This document shows, one piece after another, positions 33,938-42,206 of a stretch of 42,206 nucleotides of DNA; position 1 is the stretch's first letter, and each line of letters opens with the position of its first letter. A program made the position numbers and the translations under genes. The stretch lies in assembly GCA_047628385.1 (NCBI GenBank), contig JBLHVH010000005.1, forward strand, positions 1 through 42,206. The letters run 5' to 3'. The DNA comes from PZPK01 sp047628385. GTDB taxonomy: Bacteria; Pseudomonadota; Gammaproteobacteria; Pseudomonadales; Oleiphilaceae. A model generated the notes under the pieces. The model worked only from the letters and a program-made list of their open reading frames with translations, did not search any database and was not told the origin of the DNA.

Positions 33938-34909
33938 TCAGACCTCTTCTTCTGATAAGGCCGCAAGTAATGGACCAGCACCTTGGGCTAGTAAAGCTTC
34001 GGCCACGGCATTTCCCAATTTTTCGGGGTGGTCACTAGAGCCACTTATGCTTGACTTTAAAATTGTTTTACCATCAACCGAAGCCACTAGGCCCTGCAGC
34101 ATAATCGTGTCACCTTTTAAAACGGCATAACCCGCTATCGGAACCTGACAACCCCCATGTAAGCGGTGATTCATTGCGCGTTCTGCTTTCACACAGAGCT
34201 CGCTTTCAGCATGTATAAGCGGTTCAAGTAGGGCTTTTATTTCTAGGTCATCGCTACGACATTCAATGCCTAACGCGCCTTGTCCGACAGCAGGTAGCGA
34301 TTCAACCTCAGTCATTACTGACTTAATTCGATCATTAAACGCTAAACGCTTTAAACCTGAAGCCGCTAATATTATTGCGTCAAACTCACCCGCATCAAGC
34401 TTAGCCAAACGCGTATTCACATTTCCTCTTAGCGGCACAATATTTAGATCGGGACGTAATGCGGCTAATTGGCTGTGGCGCCTCAAACTTGAAGTGCCAA
34501 CCGTAGCACCTTGAGGAAGCTCTGCCACATTTTGATACACATTACTTACAAAGGCGTCAAAGGGGTTTTCACGCTCACAGATAGCAGCAAGCTCAAGATT
34601 TTCTGGAAACTCCATCGGCACATCTTTCATAGAATGCACGGCAATATCGGTGGTGCCAGCAAGCATCGAAGTTTCCAGCTCTTTAACAAATAAACCTTTT
34701 CCGCCTATTTTTGCTAAAGGTACATCTAATATTTGGTCACCTTTTGTTGTCATCCCAACAATTTCAACTTCAAGCTCAGGGTAAAGCGATTCTAGTTGCG
34801 CTTTTATATATCGGCTCTGCCAAAGCGCAAGTGCACTTTCTCTTGAAGCAATTTTAAGGGTTTTAATCGTCGTTGAAGCGGGTAGAGTCATAATATAATC
34901 TGGCATCAT
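33938..34909 (-). CDS. hemC: Hydroxymethylbilane synthase (porphobilinogen deaminase)
   Basis: A 323-residue enzyme that joins four porphobilinogens. KIASRESALALWQSRYIKA, KIGGKGLFVKELE and DIAVHSMKDVP with the catalytic Asp96 are intact. The dipyrromethane cofactor is held by Cys254 in HRLHGGCQVPIAGYA. VGTSSLRRHSQL and PLRGNVNTRLAKLD bind the chain. It leads hemC-hemD-hemX-hemY. The exact start is uncertain, since ATGs at 34909, 34906 and 34891 all lack a strong ribosome-binding site. Confidence 0.96.
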   Translation of the reverse strand: MMPDYIMTLPASTTIKTLKIASRESALALWQSRYIKAQLESLYPELEVEIVGMTTKGDQILDVPLAKIGGKGLFVKELETSMLAGTTDIAVHSMKDVPMEFPENLELAAICERENPFDAFVSNVYQNVAELPQGATVGTSSLRRHSQLAALRPDLNIVPLRGNVNTRLAKLDAGEFDAIILAASGLKRLAFNDRIKSVMTEVESLPAVGQGALGIECRSDDLEIKALLEPLIHAESELCVKAERAMNHRLHGGCQVPIAGYAVLKGDTIMLQGLVASVDGKTILKSSISGSSDHPEKLGNAVAEALLAQGAGPLLAALSEEEV

Positions 34910-35106
34910 AAAATAAATAAGTGTAGCGCATTATAGCGATATGATACCTAAGTTGGGAATCAACACTTACATCAAAAAACAGCTAAAAGGGGCAGATTAG
35001 TAAAAGATGGGGTATTTAGAGGCACACTGATGACTAAAATCGAGGAACTGAAGTGTTTTGTATACGTCTATTTATGTACGTTAACTTTATGTAGAAAGAT
35101 AAAGGT

Positions 35107-35439
35107 TTAGAAGTTAAGGGAGAATTTTAACTGAACTTGCTCTTTTTTAACTGCTACACGGTATTTTGTTCGATCTGCATAATCGCTAAAGTTTCTTGCG
35201 CTAGCTGTTTTACGATTTTTCCCGCCCGAAAAAATATGCTTTACATCCACTTGAAAAAAACGATCAACTAACACTTTAGCAATTCGGCCATATGGTATTT
35301 TCTGCGCCCCTTCTTTTTCAACCAAAATGGTATCGTCACCACTGTGAAAAAAATTATATGAGCCAAAGTTATAGGGCTCAGCTGTTGCGAGTGAGGCACA
35401 AAGACATAAAGGTAATACTACCGCCATTCTTTTAAGCAT
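35107..35439 (-). CDS. Small secreted protein, unknown family
   Basis: A 110-residue product with a good signal peptide (MLKRMAVVLPLCLCASLATA, then EPYNFG). The mature part is basic and includes FFHSGDDTILVEKEGAQKI and a Lys/Arg-rich C-terminal end. No family is recognised. A strong GGAGG lies about 47 bases upstream of this ATG, 5 bases ahead of an in-frame TTG. The true start may therefore be that TTG (35481), adding 14 hydrophobic residues. It sits between the AlgR-like gene and hemC, where Pseudomonas has no such gene. Confidence 0.6.
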   Translation of the reverse strand: MLKRMAVVLPLCLCASLATAEPYNFGSYNFFHSGDDTILVEKEGAQKIPYGRIAKVLVDRFFQVDVKHIFSGGKNRKTASARNFSDYADRTKYRVAVKKEQVQLKFSLNF

Positions 35440-35726
35440 AGCGTTAGCCAAAGCGTATAAGTTTAATAGAATCAATAGCAAGCGCACCTCCAAAATCGAA
35501 TAACAGGATTCAATAGATAAACTATAGAGTAGTTAATCTTATTCAAATGTTACGTTTAGTGAGATTAATGTGATTTTTGGAAATCTATGTTTCATTTAAG
35601 CGACAATTGCGTAGTTTTTATCAAGAACGTGATCAACTTAACGTATTTAAGGGTTTCGCCGTAAATATGATAAAAAACACGACAAGATAGTAAATCAGAA
35701 GGAAATATCGACGACAAATATTATTT

Positions 35727-36473
35727 TTATAAGACCTTTATTCGCTCTTTAATTTCGCTCACATGCCGGCGACTAATAAGTACGGTGTGATCACACGCTT
35801 TAAATCTTAGTTGGTAATGTCCTTCACCATCTTTAAACAAAGCAGATACATGTGAAAGATTAACTAGGGTATTACGATGAACACGTAAAAGCTCAGTAGA
35901 ATATAATTGTTCTAACTCCTTAAGTGTTTGATCACTTAAGGTTTCACCCTCACGATGAACAACCGTTAAGTATTTCTGATCAGCCTTAAAGAAATATATA
36001 TCATCAAAAGAAATCAGCTCGTGCCCTTGCCAGCTATTTGCCATAAATACAGGTAATTTTTCTGGACCTCGTTGATCTAACTGCTTAAGTTGTAGTTGGC
36101 TTAAGTGCTTAGCCTGAACTAAAGCGTTAAATAGGTCATCTTTTCGAACGGGCTTTAGTAAATAGCCAATGGCATTATAGTTAAATGCTTTAATAGCATA
36201 TTCATCATATGCCGTACAAAAAATAATGGCGGGTGGGTTTTTAAGCGCTGAAATACCTTCCGCAACAGCTAAACCATCCACCCCCGGCATACGTATATCC
36301 AACAAAACAATATCAGGGTGCGCAACAGGAATCCCCTGTAAAGCAAGTTCACCATTCTCTGCTTCACCACATACTTGATACAGTGTATTGGTGTGAATTA
36401 AGCGTTTAAGTCGCTCTCTTGCGAGACTTTCATCATCAACGATATAAACAGTAATAACTGTGTTTAGCTTCAT
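35727..36473 (-). CDS. algR: LytTR-type response regulator, AlgR-like
   Basis: A 248-residue regulator with an N-terminal receiver (YIVDDESLARERLKRLI, phospho-acceptor Asp59 in IVLLDIRMPGVDG, FCTAYDEYAIKAF, Lys in YLLKPV) and a C-terminal LytTR DNA-binding domain from about 140 (FFKADQKYLTVVHREGE, LLRVHRNTLVNLSHV). In Pseudomonas AlgR controls alginate, type IV pili and virulence together with FimS/AlgZ. The gene order here (kinase, regulator, then hem genes; argH divergent) matches that locus. Targets in this organism are unknown. Start is one base after the kinase stop. Confidence 0.88.
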   Translation of the reverse strand: MKLNTVITVYIVDDESLARERLKRLIHTNTLYQVCGEAENGELALQGIPVAHPDIVLLDIRMPGVDGLAVAEGISALKNPPAIIFCTAYDEYAIKAFNYNAIGYLLKPVRKDDLFNALVQAKHLSQLQLKQLDQRGPEKLPVFMANSWQGHELISFDDIYFFKADQKYLTVVHREGETLSDQTLKELEQLYSTELLRVHRNTLVNLSHVSALFKDGEGHYQLRFKACDHTVLISRRHVSEIKERIKVL

Positions 36474-36474
36474 T

Positions 36475-37545
36475 TTAATGTGTCCGCTGAACAGGAATTC
36501 TTAAGGTAACGGTATAAATATCATCTAGCTGACTTACTTTCAAAATAGCGGTTGAGTCAAATATTCCACTTAAGCGACTCCGTATATTATCCAGAGCAAT
36601 ATGATTACCTTGATGTTTTTCGAGCGATGGCTCGTAAGGATTTGATATAAGTATGTAAACCGTATCCTTCTGATAGTGGCTTTTAATCGTAATCGTTCCA
36701 CCCTTTGTACGAGGCTGAATACCATGATAAATAGCATTCTCCACCAATGGCTGTAGCGTCAGCGGTGGTATTTTGATGTGATTTTTATTGTTCAAAACAT
36801 CACGGTCTAGTTGCCAATCGACATGCAAGCGTTTACCCAGTCGCAATGCTTCAATATTTAAATATCGACGACATAATGACAATTCGTCTTCCAGAGGTAT
36901 CAGCATCACTTGATTATTAAGCGTTGCTCGAAATAAGGAAGAAAGGTCAAGTACCACCTCTTCAGCTTGTTCAGGATTACTACCAATTAAGCTAGCAATT
37001 GTATTCATACTATTAAAAAGAAAATGTGGTTTAATCCGCGCCTGCAAGGCCTCTATTCTAGAGCGTAATTCCGCTTGTTTTTGCTCCCGCCATTGAAACT
37101 GAAGAAAAAAATAACGTAACACCAACACACTAAGAATCCCGCTCACCAGCACATTTTTAAAGATGAACAAACTGACATTTTCACCAACATCAAGCAGTAA
37201 AAACCGAGACCCAAGCCAACTATATAAAGCGGTTACTCCCAGTATCACCCCCATAAAATAACTAATAACAACGCCGATACGCTGCGTTTTGACCCTATTG
37301 CGAAACCAGCAAATAATCGTAGCACAGCTTAACGCAATACTTTGACAAAAGAGTGACAAAGGCCCTAAGTATTCCCAATCGATTAATACTTGATGTGCCG
37401 TCACTAGGCTCAGTATAAACGCGAAGAGTTGCGTTAAAATCACCACAAATAGCACAGAATTAGCTTGGCATAAGTCGGGTACAAAGAAGCTATCTTCTTG
37501 GAGTTGAAGCAGATTTTGATCATGTAAGCGTTGTTGGGGTTTCAT
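36475..37545 (-). CDS. algZ: LytS-family sensor kinase, AlgZ/FimS-like
   Basis: A 356-residue membrane kinase with about four helices (29-50, 61-81, 90-110, 124-147) and no large periplasmic domain. The His-kinase motif is IKPHFLFNSMNTIASLI with His174, and the ATPase N-box is LVENAIYHGIQPRTKGGTI. It lacks a classical DGxG box, as is usual for this family and for FimS. It is transcribed with the AlgR-like regulator (one-base gap). An in-frame start further upstream would run into the argH start region, so ATG 37545 is chosen. Only 58 bases separate it from the divergent argH. Confidence 0.88.
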   Translation of the reverse strand: MKPQQRLHDQNLLQLQEDSFFVPDLCQANSVLFVVILTQLFAFILSLVTAHQVLIDWEYLGPLSLFCQSIALSCATIICWFRNRVKTQRIGVVISYFMGVILGVTALYSWLGSRFLLLDVGENVSLFIFKNVLVSGILSVLVLRYFFLQFQWREQKQAELRSRIEALQARIKPHFLFNSMNTIASLIGSNPEQAEEVVLDLSSLFRATLNNQVMLIPLEDELSLCRRYLNIEALRLGKRLHVDWQLDRDVLNNKNHIKIPPLTLQPLVENAIYHGIQPRTKGGTITIKSHYQKDTVYILISNPYEPSLEKHQGNHIALDNIRSRLSGIFDSTAILKVSQLDDIYTVTLRIPVQRTH

Positions 37546-37603
37546 GTTATACTGTCCCGCAAATTTTGACTCCGTAATTTTGAGTGTAGATGGGTAATTG
37601 AAC

Positions 37604-39034
37604 ATGAGCAATGAAAGCAATGTTACTGACAACGAAAATTCAGGTAACACGGGTACTGAAAAACCTTGGGGCGGCCGATTCACAGAGCCTACTGACGCCT
37701 TTGTCGAGCAGTTTACTGCATCGGTCGACTTTGACCAACGCTTGTATTATCACGACATTCTGGGCTCGATTGCTCACGCAACAATGCTCGCGTCCGTGGA
37801 CGTATTAACCGTTGCTGAAAAAGACGAAATTATTGCAGGCTTAACAGATATTCGCGCAGAGATTGAAGCGGGCGAATTTCAATGGTCTGTTACGCTCGAA
37901 GATGTGCACATGAATATCGAAGCACGTTTAACAGATAAAATAGGGATCACAGGTAAAAAGCTACATACTGGCCGCTCTCGAAATGATCAGGTTGCAACCG
38001 ATATTCGTCTTTATTTACGTGATGAAATTGACTTCATTGCGACCGAAATTACGCGTCTTCAAAACGGCCTCGCCACGCTAGCAAAGCGTGAAGCAAACAC
38101 CATCATGCCGGGGTTTACCCACCTACAAACGGCACAACCAGTTACTTTTGGGCATCACATACTCGCTTGGAATGAAATGTTGCAACGTGATTATGAGCGT
38201 TTATTAGATTGCCGAAAGCGCGTCAACATTATGCCTTTAGGTGCCGCAGCACTGGCTGGTACGACGTATCCCATTGACAGAGAATTAACCGCTAAATTAC
38301 TTGGTTTTGATAGACCAAGCACCAATTCTTTAGATTCTGTGAGTGATCGTGATTTTGCGATTGAATTTTGCTCATTTGCTAGTTTGGTCATGATCCACCT
38401 ATCACGCTGTTCTGAAGAATTAATCCTTTGGGCTTCGGCGCAATTTAACTTTATTGATCTTCCTGACCGATTTTGTACTGGATCATCAATCATGCCGCAA
38501 AAAAAGAACCCAGACGTACCCGAATTAGTCAGAGGCAAAGCGGGCCGAGTCACGGGGCATCTAATGTCGCTATTAATGCTGATGAAGGCACAACCTTTAG
38601 CATACAACAAAGATAACCAAGAAGATAAAGAACCACTATTTGATGTTCTTGATACCATTAAAGGCTGCTTACGTGCCTACGCCGACATGGTACCGGCCAT
38701 TGAAGTAAAGGCTGAGAGTATGCGCGAAGCAGCACGACGCGGTTTCTCTACCGCAACTGACCTAGCTGACTACCTCGTTGTTAACGGCGTTGCTTTTCGT
38801 GATGCGCATGAAATTGTTGGCAAGGCTGTTGCCTATGGCATTCAGCAGTCGAAAGATTTATCAGATATGACACTTAGCGAACTACAACAGTTCAGCGATC
38901 AAATAAATGCAGATGTATTTGATGTCTTAACGCTCGAAGGTTCCGTCAATGCGCGAGATCACTTGGGCGGCACAGCGCCAAAACAAGTTCTTTTGGCCGC
39001 AGACCGTGTGCTAGCAGGACTAGAAAAACGTTAA
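37604..39034 (+). CDS. argH: Argininosuccinate lyase
   Basis: A 476-residue enzyme of the fumarase/aspartase superfamily that splits argininosuccinate into arginine and fumarate. Family segments are WGGRFTEPTDAFVEQFTASV, EDVHMNIEARL, HTGRSRNDQVATDIRL, GFTHLQTAQPVTFGHH, and the signature GSSIMPQKKNPDVPEL with the catalytic serine loop. The first 17 residues are a poorly conserved polar leader. It sits divergent to algZ and followed by cyaA on the same strand, as in pseudomonads. A start at TTG 37598 is less likely than ATG 37604. Confidence 0.96.
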   Translation: MSNESNVTDNENSGNTGTEKPWGGRFTEPTDAFVEQFTASVDFDQRLYYHDILGSIAHATMLASVDVLTVAEKDEIIAGLTDIRAEIEAGEFQWSVTLEDVHMNIEARLTDKIGITGKKLHTGRSRNDQVATDIRLYLRDEIDFIATEITRLQNGLATLAKREANTIMPGFTHLQTAQPVTFGHHILAWNEMLQRDYERLLDCRKRVNIMPLGAAALAGTTYPIDRELTAKLLGFDRPSTNSLDSVSDRDFAIEFCSFASLVMIHLSRCSEELILWASAQFNFIDLPDRFCTGSSIMPQKKNPDVPELVRGKAGRVTGHLMSLLMLMKAQPLAYNKDNQEDKEPLFDVLDTIKGCLRAYADMVPAIEVKAESMREAARRGFSTATDLADYLVVNGVAFRDAHEIVGKAVAYGIQQSKDLSDMTLSELQQFSDQINADVFDVLTLEGSVNARDHLGGTAPKQVLLAADRVLAGLEKR

Positions 39035-39038
39035 TTAA

Positions 39039-39069
39039 TTGAGTTCCCATGTTCGACGTGGGAACTCAA
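39039..39069. repeat. Perfect 11-bp inverted repeat after argH
   Basis: Arms ttgagttccca and tgggaactcaa flank a nine-base loop (tgttcgacg). It begins just after the argH stop. There is no T-run downstream on the plus strand, so it is a stable mRNA 3'-end hairpin or an imperfect terminator rather than a textbook one. Confidence 0.65.
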
Positions 39070-39209
39070 CTTGTATGCCAAATAATAACCTCAATTCTCA
39101 AAAATCACTTACAAATCATCACTAAACCGATCCCGTCTTTTCATTTATATTCGCTATACTAATAAACTCTTCACCTTTTCAGTCCGAATTAAACATACCA
39201 AAGAAAACT

Positions 39210-42083
39210 ATGACGGCTCTCAAATATAAGCAAAAGCTAGCTCCTGACTTTACAGAGGGCGTTGATCGAAAACTGTTAAAGCAGGTGCGAGATCGCTTTT
39301 TATCTGTGAATGCTGACCGACTTGATAAAACTCTTCAAGGTCTAACATTTCGGCAACAGGATATACTCCGCGTTCTGCCACTCTTATATCAAGTTAACCA
39401 CCCTTTATTACCAGGATATGTATCGCGTAGTGCACCAATCGGCGTTTCAGGCTACGAGCCGGACAAAACAACACTTAGCATTGCCAAAACGTTTAGCCAG
39501 ACATTTAAATTTCGTCACGATAAACGAACGAAAGCGCAGATTTTTTCAATTTTCATGATGGGGAGTACTGGTACTCTAGCGCACTCAGAAGTAAGCGATG
39601 TGGATCTTTGGCTTTGCCATGCGCCAGATTTAGCGTCTGAGGCACTTGCATTATTGGACGAAAAGGCAAAGAAAATAGATGAGTGGGCCAACAGCTCAGG
39701 GCTTGAGTTACATACCTTCTTGATGAACGCAGACAAATTCAAAACTGGTGGTAAAACGCCCGATATGGATACAGAGAGTAGTGGCTCCGCACAACATTAT
39801 TTACTACTCGATGAGTTCTATCGCACCGCAATACTATTAGTCGGCCGTTACCCTTTATGGTGGCTTATTCCACCCAGTATGGAAAAAGACTATCAAACCA
39901 TCACCAGCGATTTACTGAACAAACGCTTTGTAAAAGAGACCGAGGTGTTAGATTTTGGTAGTGCAGCAACTATACCCCAAAGTGAACTAATGGGGGCGGG
40001 GCTTTGGCAACTTTATAAAGGAATTGACTCCCCCTATAAGTCAGTATTAAAGCTACTATTAGCGGAAGTGTATGCGCAAGAACGGCCTCATTCGACAAGC
40101 TTAAGCCAAACTTTTAAACAGGCAGTCTATGATGACGAATTAAATATAGAGGACATAGACCCTTATGTTTTGATTTATCGTCGCCTTGAAAGTTACTTAT
40201 TAGCTAGAAAAGATCATAAGCGGCTCGATTTAGTGCGTAAGAGTTTTTATATTAAAGTTGCCAAAAAGTTATCAAAACGTCCTTCAGGACAAAAAGCCTC
40301 ATGGCAACGTAAAGCCTTAGAAAAAATAGTTAAACACTGGGCATGGCCTGATAGTAAATTTAAATACCTGGATGAACGTTCAAATTGGAAAGTTGATCAA
40401 GTAACACTGGAGCGTCACGAAGTCGTAACCGAGCTATCGCATTGTTATCGGTTCCTCTCAAACTATGCACGCGTTCATAATATTAAATCCAGTATTACTG
40501 CCAAAGATTTAAACCTATTGGGCCGAAAGTTATATGCTGCCTTTCAACGTAAAGCAGGTAAGGTTGAATTAGTTAACCCAGGAATTACGACCAGTTTATG
40601 GGAAGAAAACTTAGCCATTCACCACTCTAGCTCTCAAGCATTTTACGGTGACAAAAATTGCTGGCTACTCTACCGTGACCTGCATACTGCCTCCGATGCC
40701 TCTTTTCAAACAAATTTAACTAAAACCTCGAATCTCACTGAGTTACTCGCATGGTTATACTTCAATGGCATTATTAATCACGAAACAAGGCTTAGCTTAC
40801 TAGCGGGTGAAAGTCAGGTGAATTTGTTCACCATCCAAAATATGATTCGCGTCTTGGAAGAACAGATCCCTATTCCCTTAGAAAAAGTACCTCAAGCACG
40901 GTTTCAAAATCCAGCTTATGTCAAATCAATGGTATTGTTTATTAATGTTGGCGTTGACCCGATGGCAACGATGAGCGACCAAGGAATGCATCGCTTAAGC
41001 AATCGAAATGATTCACTGGATTACAGTTCAGAACGCAGTAACCTCGTCAAAACAATTGATCAAATTGCCATAAACTCTTGGAATGAAGTCTCCGCTCATC
41101 GATATGAAATGGGCGAAACACTGATGCAAAATTTACAATCCTATTTACAGGTTTGCCTAGAGCAACTATCGACTCCCGGCGCTTCTGAGTGTCGTTTAAC
41201 CGTTCACTGCTTTTGCCCCCATCGAGCCAAGGCAATTGCTGATCGTGTTCGTAATCTATTCGCTGATACTAAAAAAGCTTTTTTCTCCAACGGAAAAATA
41301 CAACAAGCACGCTATATTATTGATGTTGAAGATAAGATCTATGTATTACAGCGCATTGATGAACAGTTTCGATACCTTGCCTTCGAATCAAAACAAAGCC
41401 TCTTAAGCTATCTCTCACAAAACATTCGCCATTACAGCCCTATTATTGTGGATACGTTAGCCCAGCAAAAGTCTTTAAGCCTGCGCGCTGCGCTCAATCA
41501 CTCAAAGTATCAATGTATTCAAGTATTTTACGCACGCATTAAGACAGGTATTGAAGTGATTATTTTAGATGAGCACGGCAGCTTATTGTGTTTTTCAATG
41601 CCCTGTGAGAATGAGGAAGTTTTCCAATCATCAATTAGTCAATTTATCAATGCAGTGATCGAGAAGCGCCAACTCAACGAGTCTATTGAAAGTGAATCCT
41701 TAACACTTACCTATTCAATTTATGCGATGACCCATAAAAAAGAGGGACATTTTATAGTGAAAGAAATTAAGCAACTTCCTCAGCTTGCATTTCATGAGGT
41801 ACATATTGCGACGGTTTATAGTAATAACGAATTGCAACTTGACGCCAGTATCAACCATACGGTCTTTTCATTCTTTGAGTATGGTGATCAACAACTTGCT
41901 GCACTTTCACACTTCATTCAAAACAACGCAGAAATGGATGATCGATTACCCATAAAAATCACCGACATGACCTTATCAGAAGACCCGAATCAACAACGTA
42001 CACTATCTAAGCACACCAATAACACTTTGGAATATTTACGTTTGTATTCGCAAATAGAGGTTAAGCTATCTAAGCTAGGGTAA
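39210..42083 (+). CDS. cyaA: Class I adenylate cyclase
   Basis: A 957-residue cytoplasmic enzyme making cAMP from ATP. The N-terminal catalytic region has the nucleotidyltransferase motif MGSTGTLAHSEVSDVDLWLC, with Gly118-Ser119 and metal-binding Asp130 and Asp132 (SDVD). LLDEFYRTAILLVGRYPLWW is a class I signature, followed by GAGLWQLYKGIDSPYKS. The C-terminal 450 residues are the less conserved regulatory half; the length is greater than E. coli CyaA (848) and close to pseudomonad forms. It follows argH by 175 bases. The cNMP/HDOD gene at 1.4-2.7 kb could be a cAMP-responsive relative, but that link is speculative. Confidence 0.95.
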   Translation: MTALKYKQKLAPDFTEGVDRKLLKQVRDRFLSVNADRLDKTLQGLTFRQQDILRVLPLLYQVNHPLLPGYVSRSAPIGVSGYEPDKTTLSIAKTFSQTFKFRHDKRTKAQIFSIFMMGSTGTLAHSEVSDVDLWLCHAPDLASEALALLDEKAKKIDEWANSSGLELHTFLMNADKFKTGGKTPDMDTESSGSAQHYLLLDEFYRTAILLVGRYPLWWLIPPSMEKDYQTITSDLLNKRFVKETEVLDFGSAATIPQSELMGAGLWQLYKGIDSPYKSVLKLLLAEVYAQERPHSTSLSQTFKQAVYDDELNIEDIDPYVLIYRRLESYLLARKDHKRLDLVRKSFYIKVAKKLSKRPSGQKASWQRKALEKIVKHWAWPDSKFKYLDERSNWKVDQVTLERHEVVTELSHCYRFLSNYARVHNIKSSITAKDLNLLGRKLYAAFQRKAGKVELVNPGITTSLWEENLAIHHSSSQAFYGDKNCWLLYRDLHTASDASFQTNLTKTSNLTELLAWLYFNGIINHETRLSLLAGESQVNLFTIQNMIRVLEEQIPIPLEKVPQARFQNPAYVKSMVLFINVGVDPMATMSDQGMHRLSNRNDSLDYSSERSNLVKTIDQIAINSWNEVSAHRYEMGETLMQNLQSYLQVCLEQLSTPGASECRLTVHCFCPHRAKAIADRVRNLFADTKKAFFSNGKIQQARYIIDVEDKIYVLQRIDEQFRYLAFESKQSLLSYLSQNIRHYSPIIVDTLAQQKSLSLRAALNHSKYQCIQVFYARIKTGIEVIILDEHGSLLCFSMPCENEEVFQSSISQFINAVIEKRQLNESIESESLTLTYSIYAMTHKKEGHFIVKEIKQLPQLAFHEVHIATVYSNNELQLDASINHTVFSFFEYGDQQLAALSHFIQNNAEMDDRLPIKITDMTLSEDPNQQRTLSKHTNNTLEYLRLYSQIEVKLSKLG

Positions 42084-42206
42084 GCTCAATCTAGCTCAGA
42101 AAAGGCATAACCTGGGCTGGCTCGAATCTGAACTTTCAGTTTTGAATTCAGCTTTATACCTAATCTTACAAAACGGTTTAAACTAAAAAGCCTACAAAGT
42201 TGCCAC

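Noticed and set aside
33928..33981. Longer hemD with 18 extra N-terminal residues
   Set aside because: It would overlap hemC by 44 bases and the extra residues are not hemD-like; ATG 33927 fits the operon spacing.
37546..37683. Longer algZ with 46 extra N-terminal residues
   Set aside because: It would run antisense through the argH start and promoter; the shorter start leaves a normal divergent gap.
1..42206. CRISPR array, prophage, insertion sequence or rRNA/tRNA genes
   Set aside because: No spaced repeats, transposase, integrase, structural phage genes or tRNA cloverleaf sequences were seen on either strand.

Overview
The window reads as chromosomal DNA of an AT-leaning (roughly 40% GC by eye) gammaproteobacterium. 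Gene content and order point that way: class I adenylate cyclase next to argH, an AlgZ/AlgR-type two-component pair running into hemC-hemD-hemX-hemY, glnK-amtB beside ubiK and comM, and rho-ubiD-ferredoxin reductase. These arrangements resemble Pseudomonas and related free-living lineages. A marine Thiotrichales-type organism (Cycloclasticus or Methylophaga-like) is a guess from composition and content and was not tested. No tRNA, rRNA, CRISPR array, insertion sequence or prophage was seen.

Layout. 1-1.2 kb: the N-terminal part of a large minus-strand gene cut by the window edge, resembling a polymorphic (possibly type VI secretion linked) toxin, preceded by a one-helix mini-gene. 1.4-2.8 kb: a cyclic-nucleotide-binding plus HDOD signalling gene split by one in-frame TAA. 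2.9-7.3 kb: a membrane-anchored alpha/beta hydrolase, arginine decarboxylase speA divergent from spermidine synthase speE, and a PilZ protein. 7.5-11.4 kb: glnK-amtB on the minus strand behind a clear sigma-54 promoter, divergent from ubiK and comM. 11.5-19.3 kb: GlxA-type regulator, thioredoxin-type arsenate reductase, trmB, a bifunctional acyltransferase resembling OlsF, a DUF4124 protein, tcdA and a CPA1 antiporter. 19.3-20.6 kb: rubredoxin reductase and a 54-residue rubredoxin, translationally coupled.

20.7-26.6 kb is the most distinctive block: a sensor kinase, a receiver-GAF-like-GGDEF protein and a lone receiver in one minus-strand operon, divergent from two periplasmic solute-binding proteins with no permease or ATPase beside them. 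It looks like a signalling module in which binding proteins feed a kinase and a diguanylate cyclase. 26.8-30.7 kb: rho, ubiD and an iron-sulphur flavoprotein reductase. 30.7-39.0 kb: hemY-hemX-hemD-hemC, a small secreted protein, algR-like and algZ-like genes on the minus strand, and argH divergent. 39.2-42.1 kb: adenylate cyclase cyaA.

Shared themes are second-messenger signalling (PilZ, GGDEF, cNMP-HDOD, CyaA), nitrogen and polyamine metabolism (GlnK/AmtB, ArgH, SpeA/SpeE) and cofactor synthesis (haem, ubiquinone).
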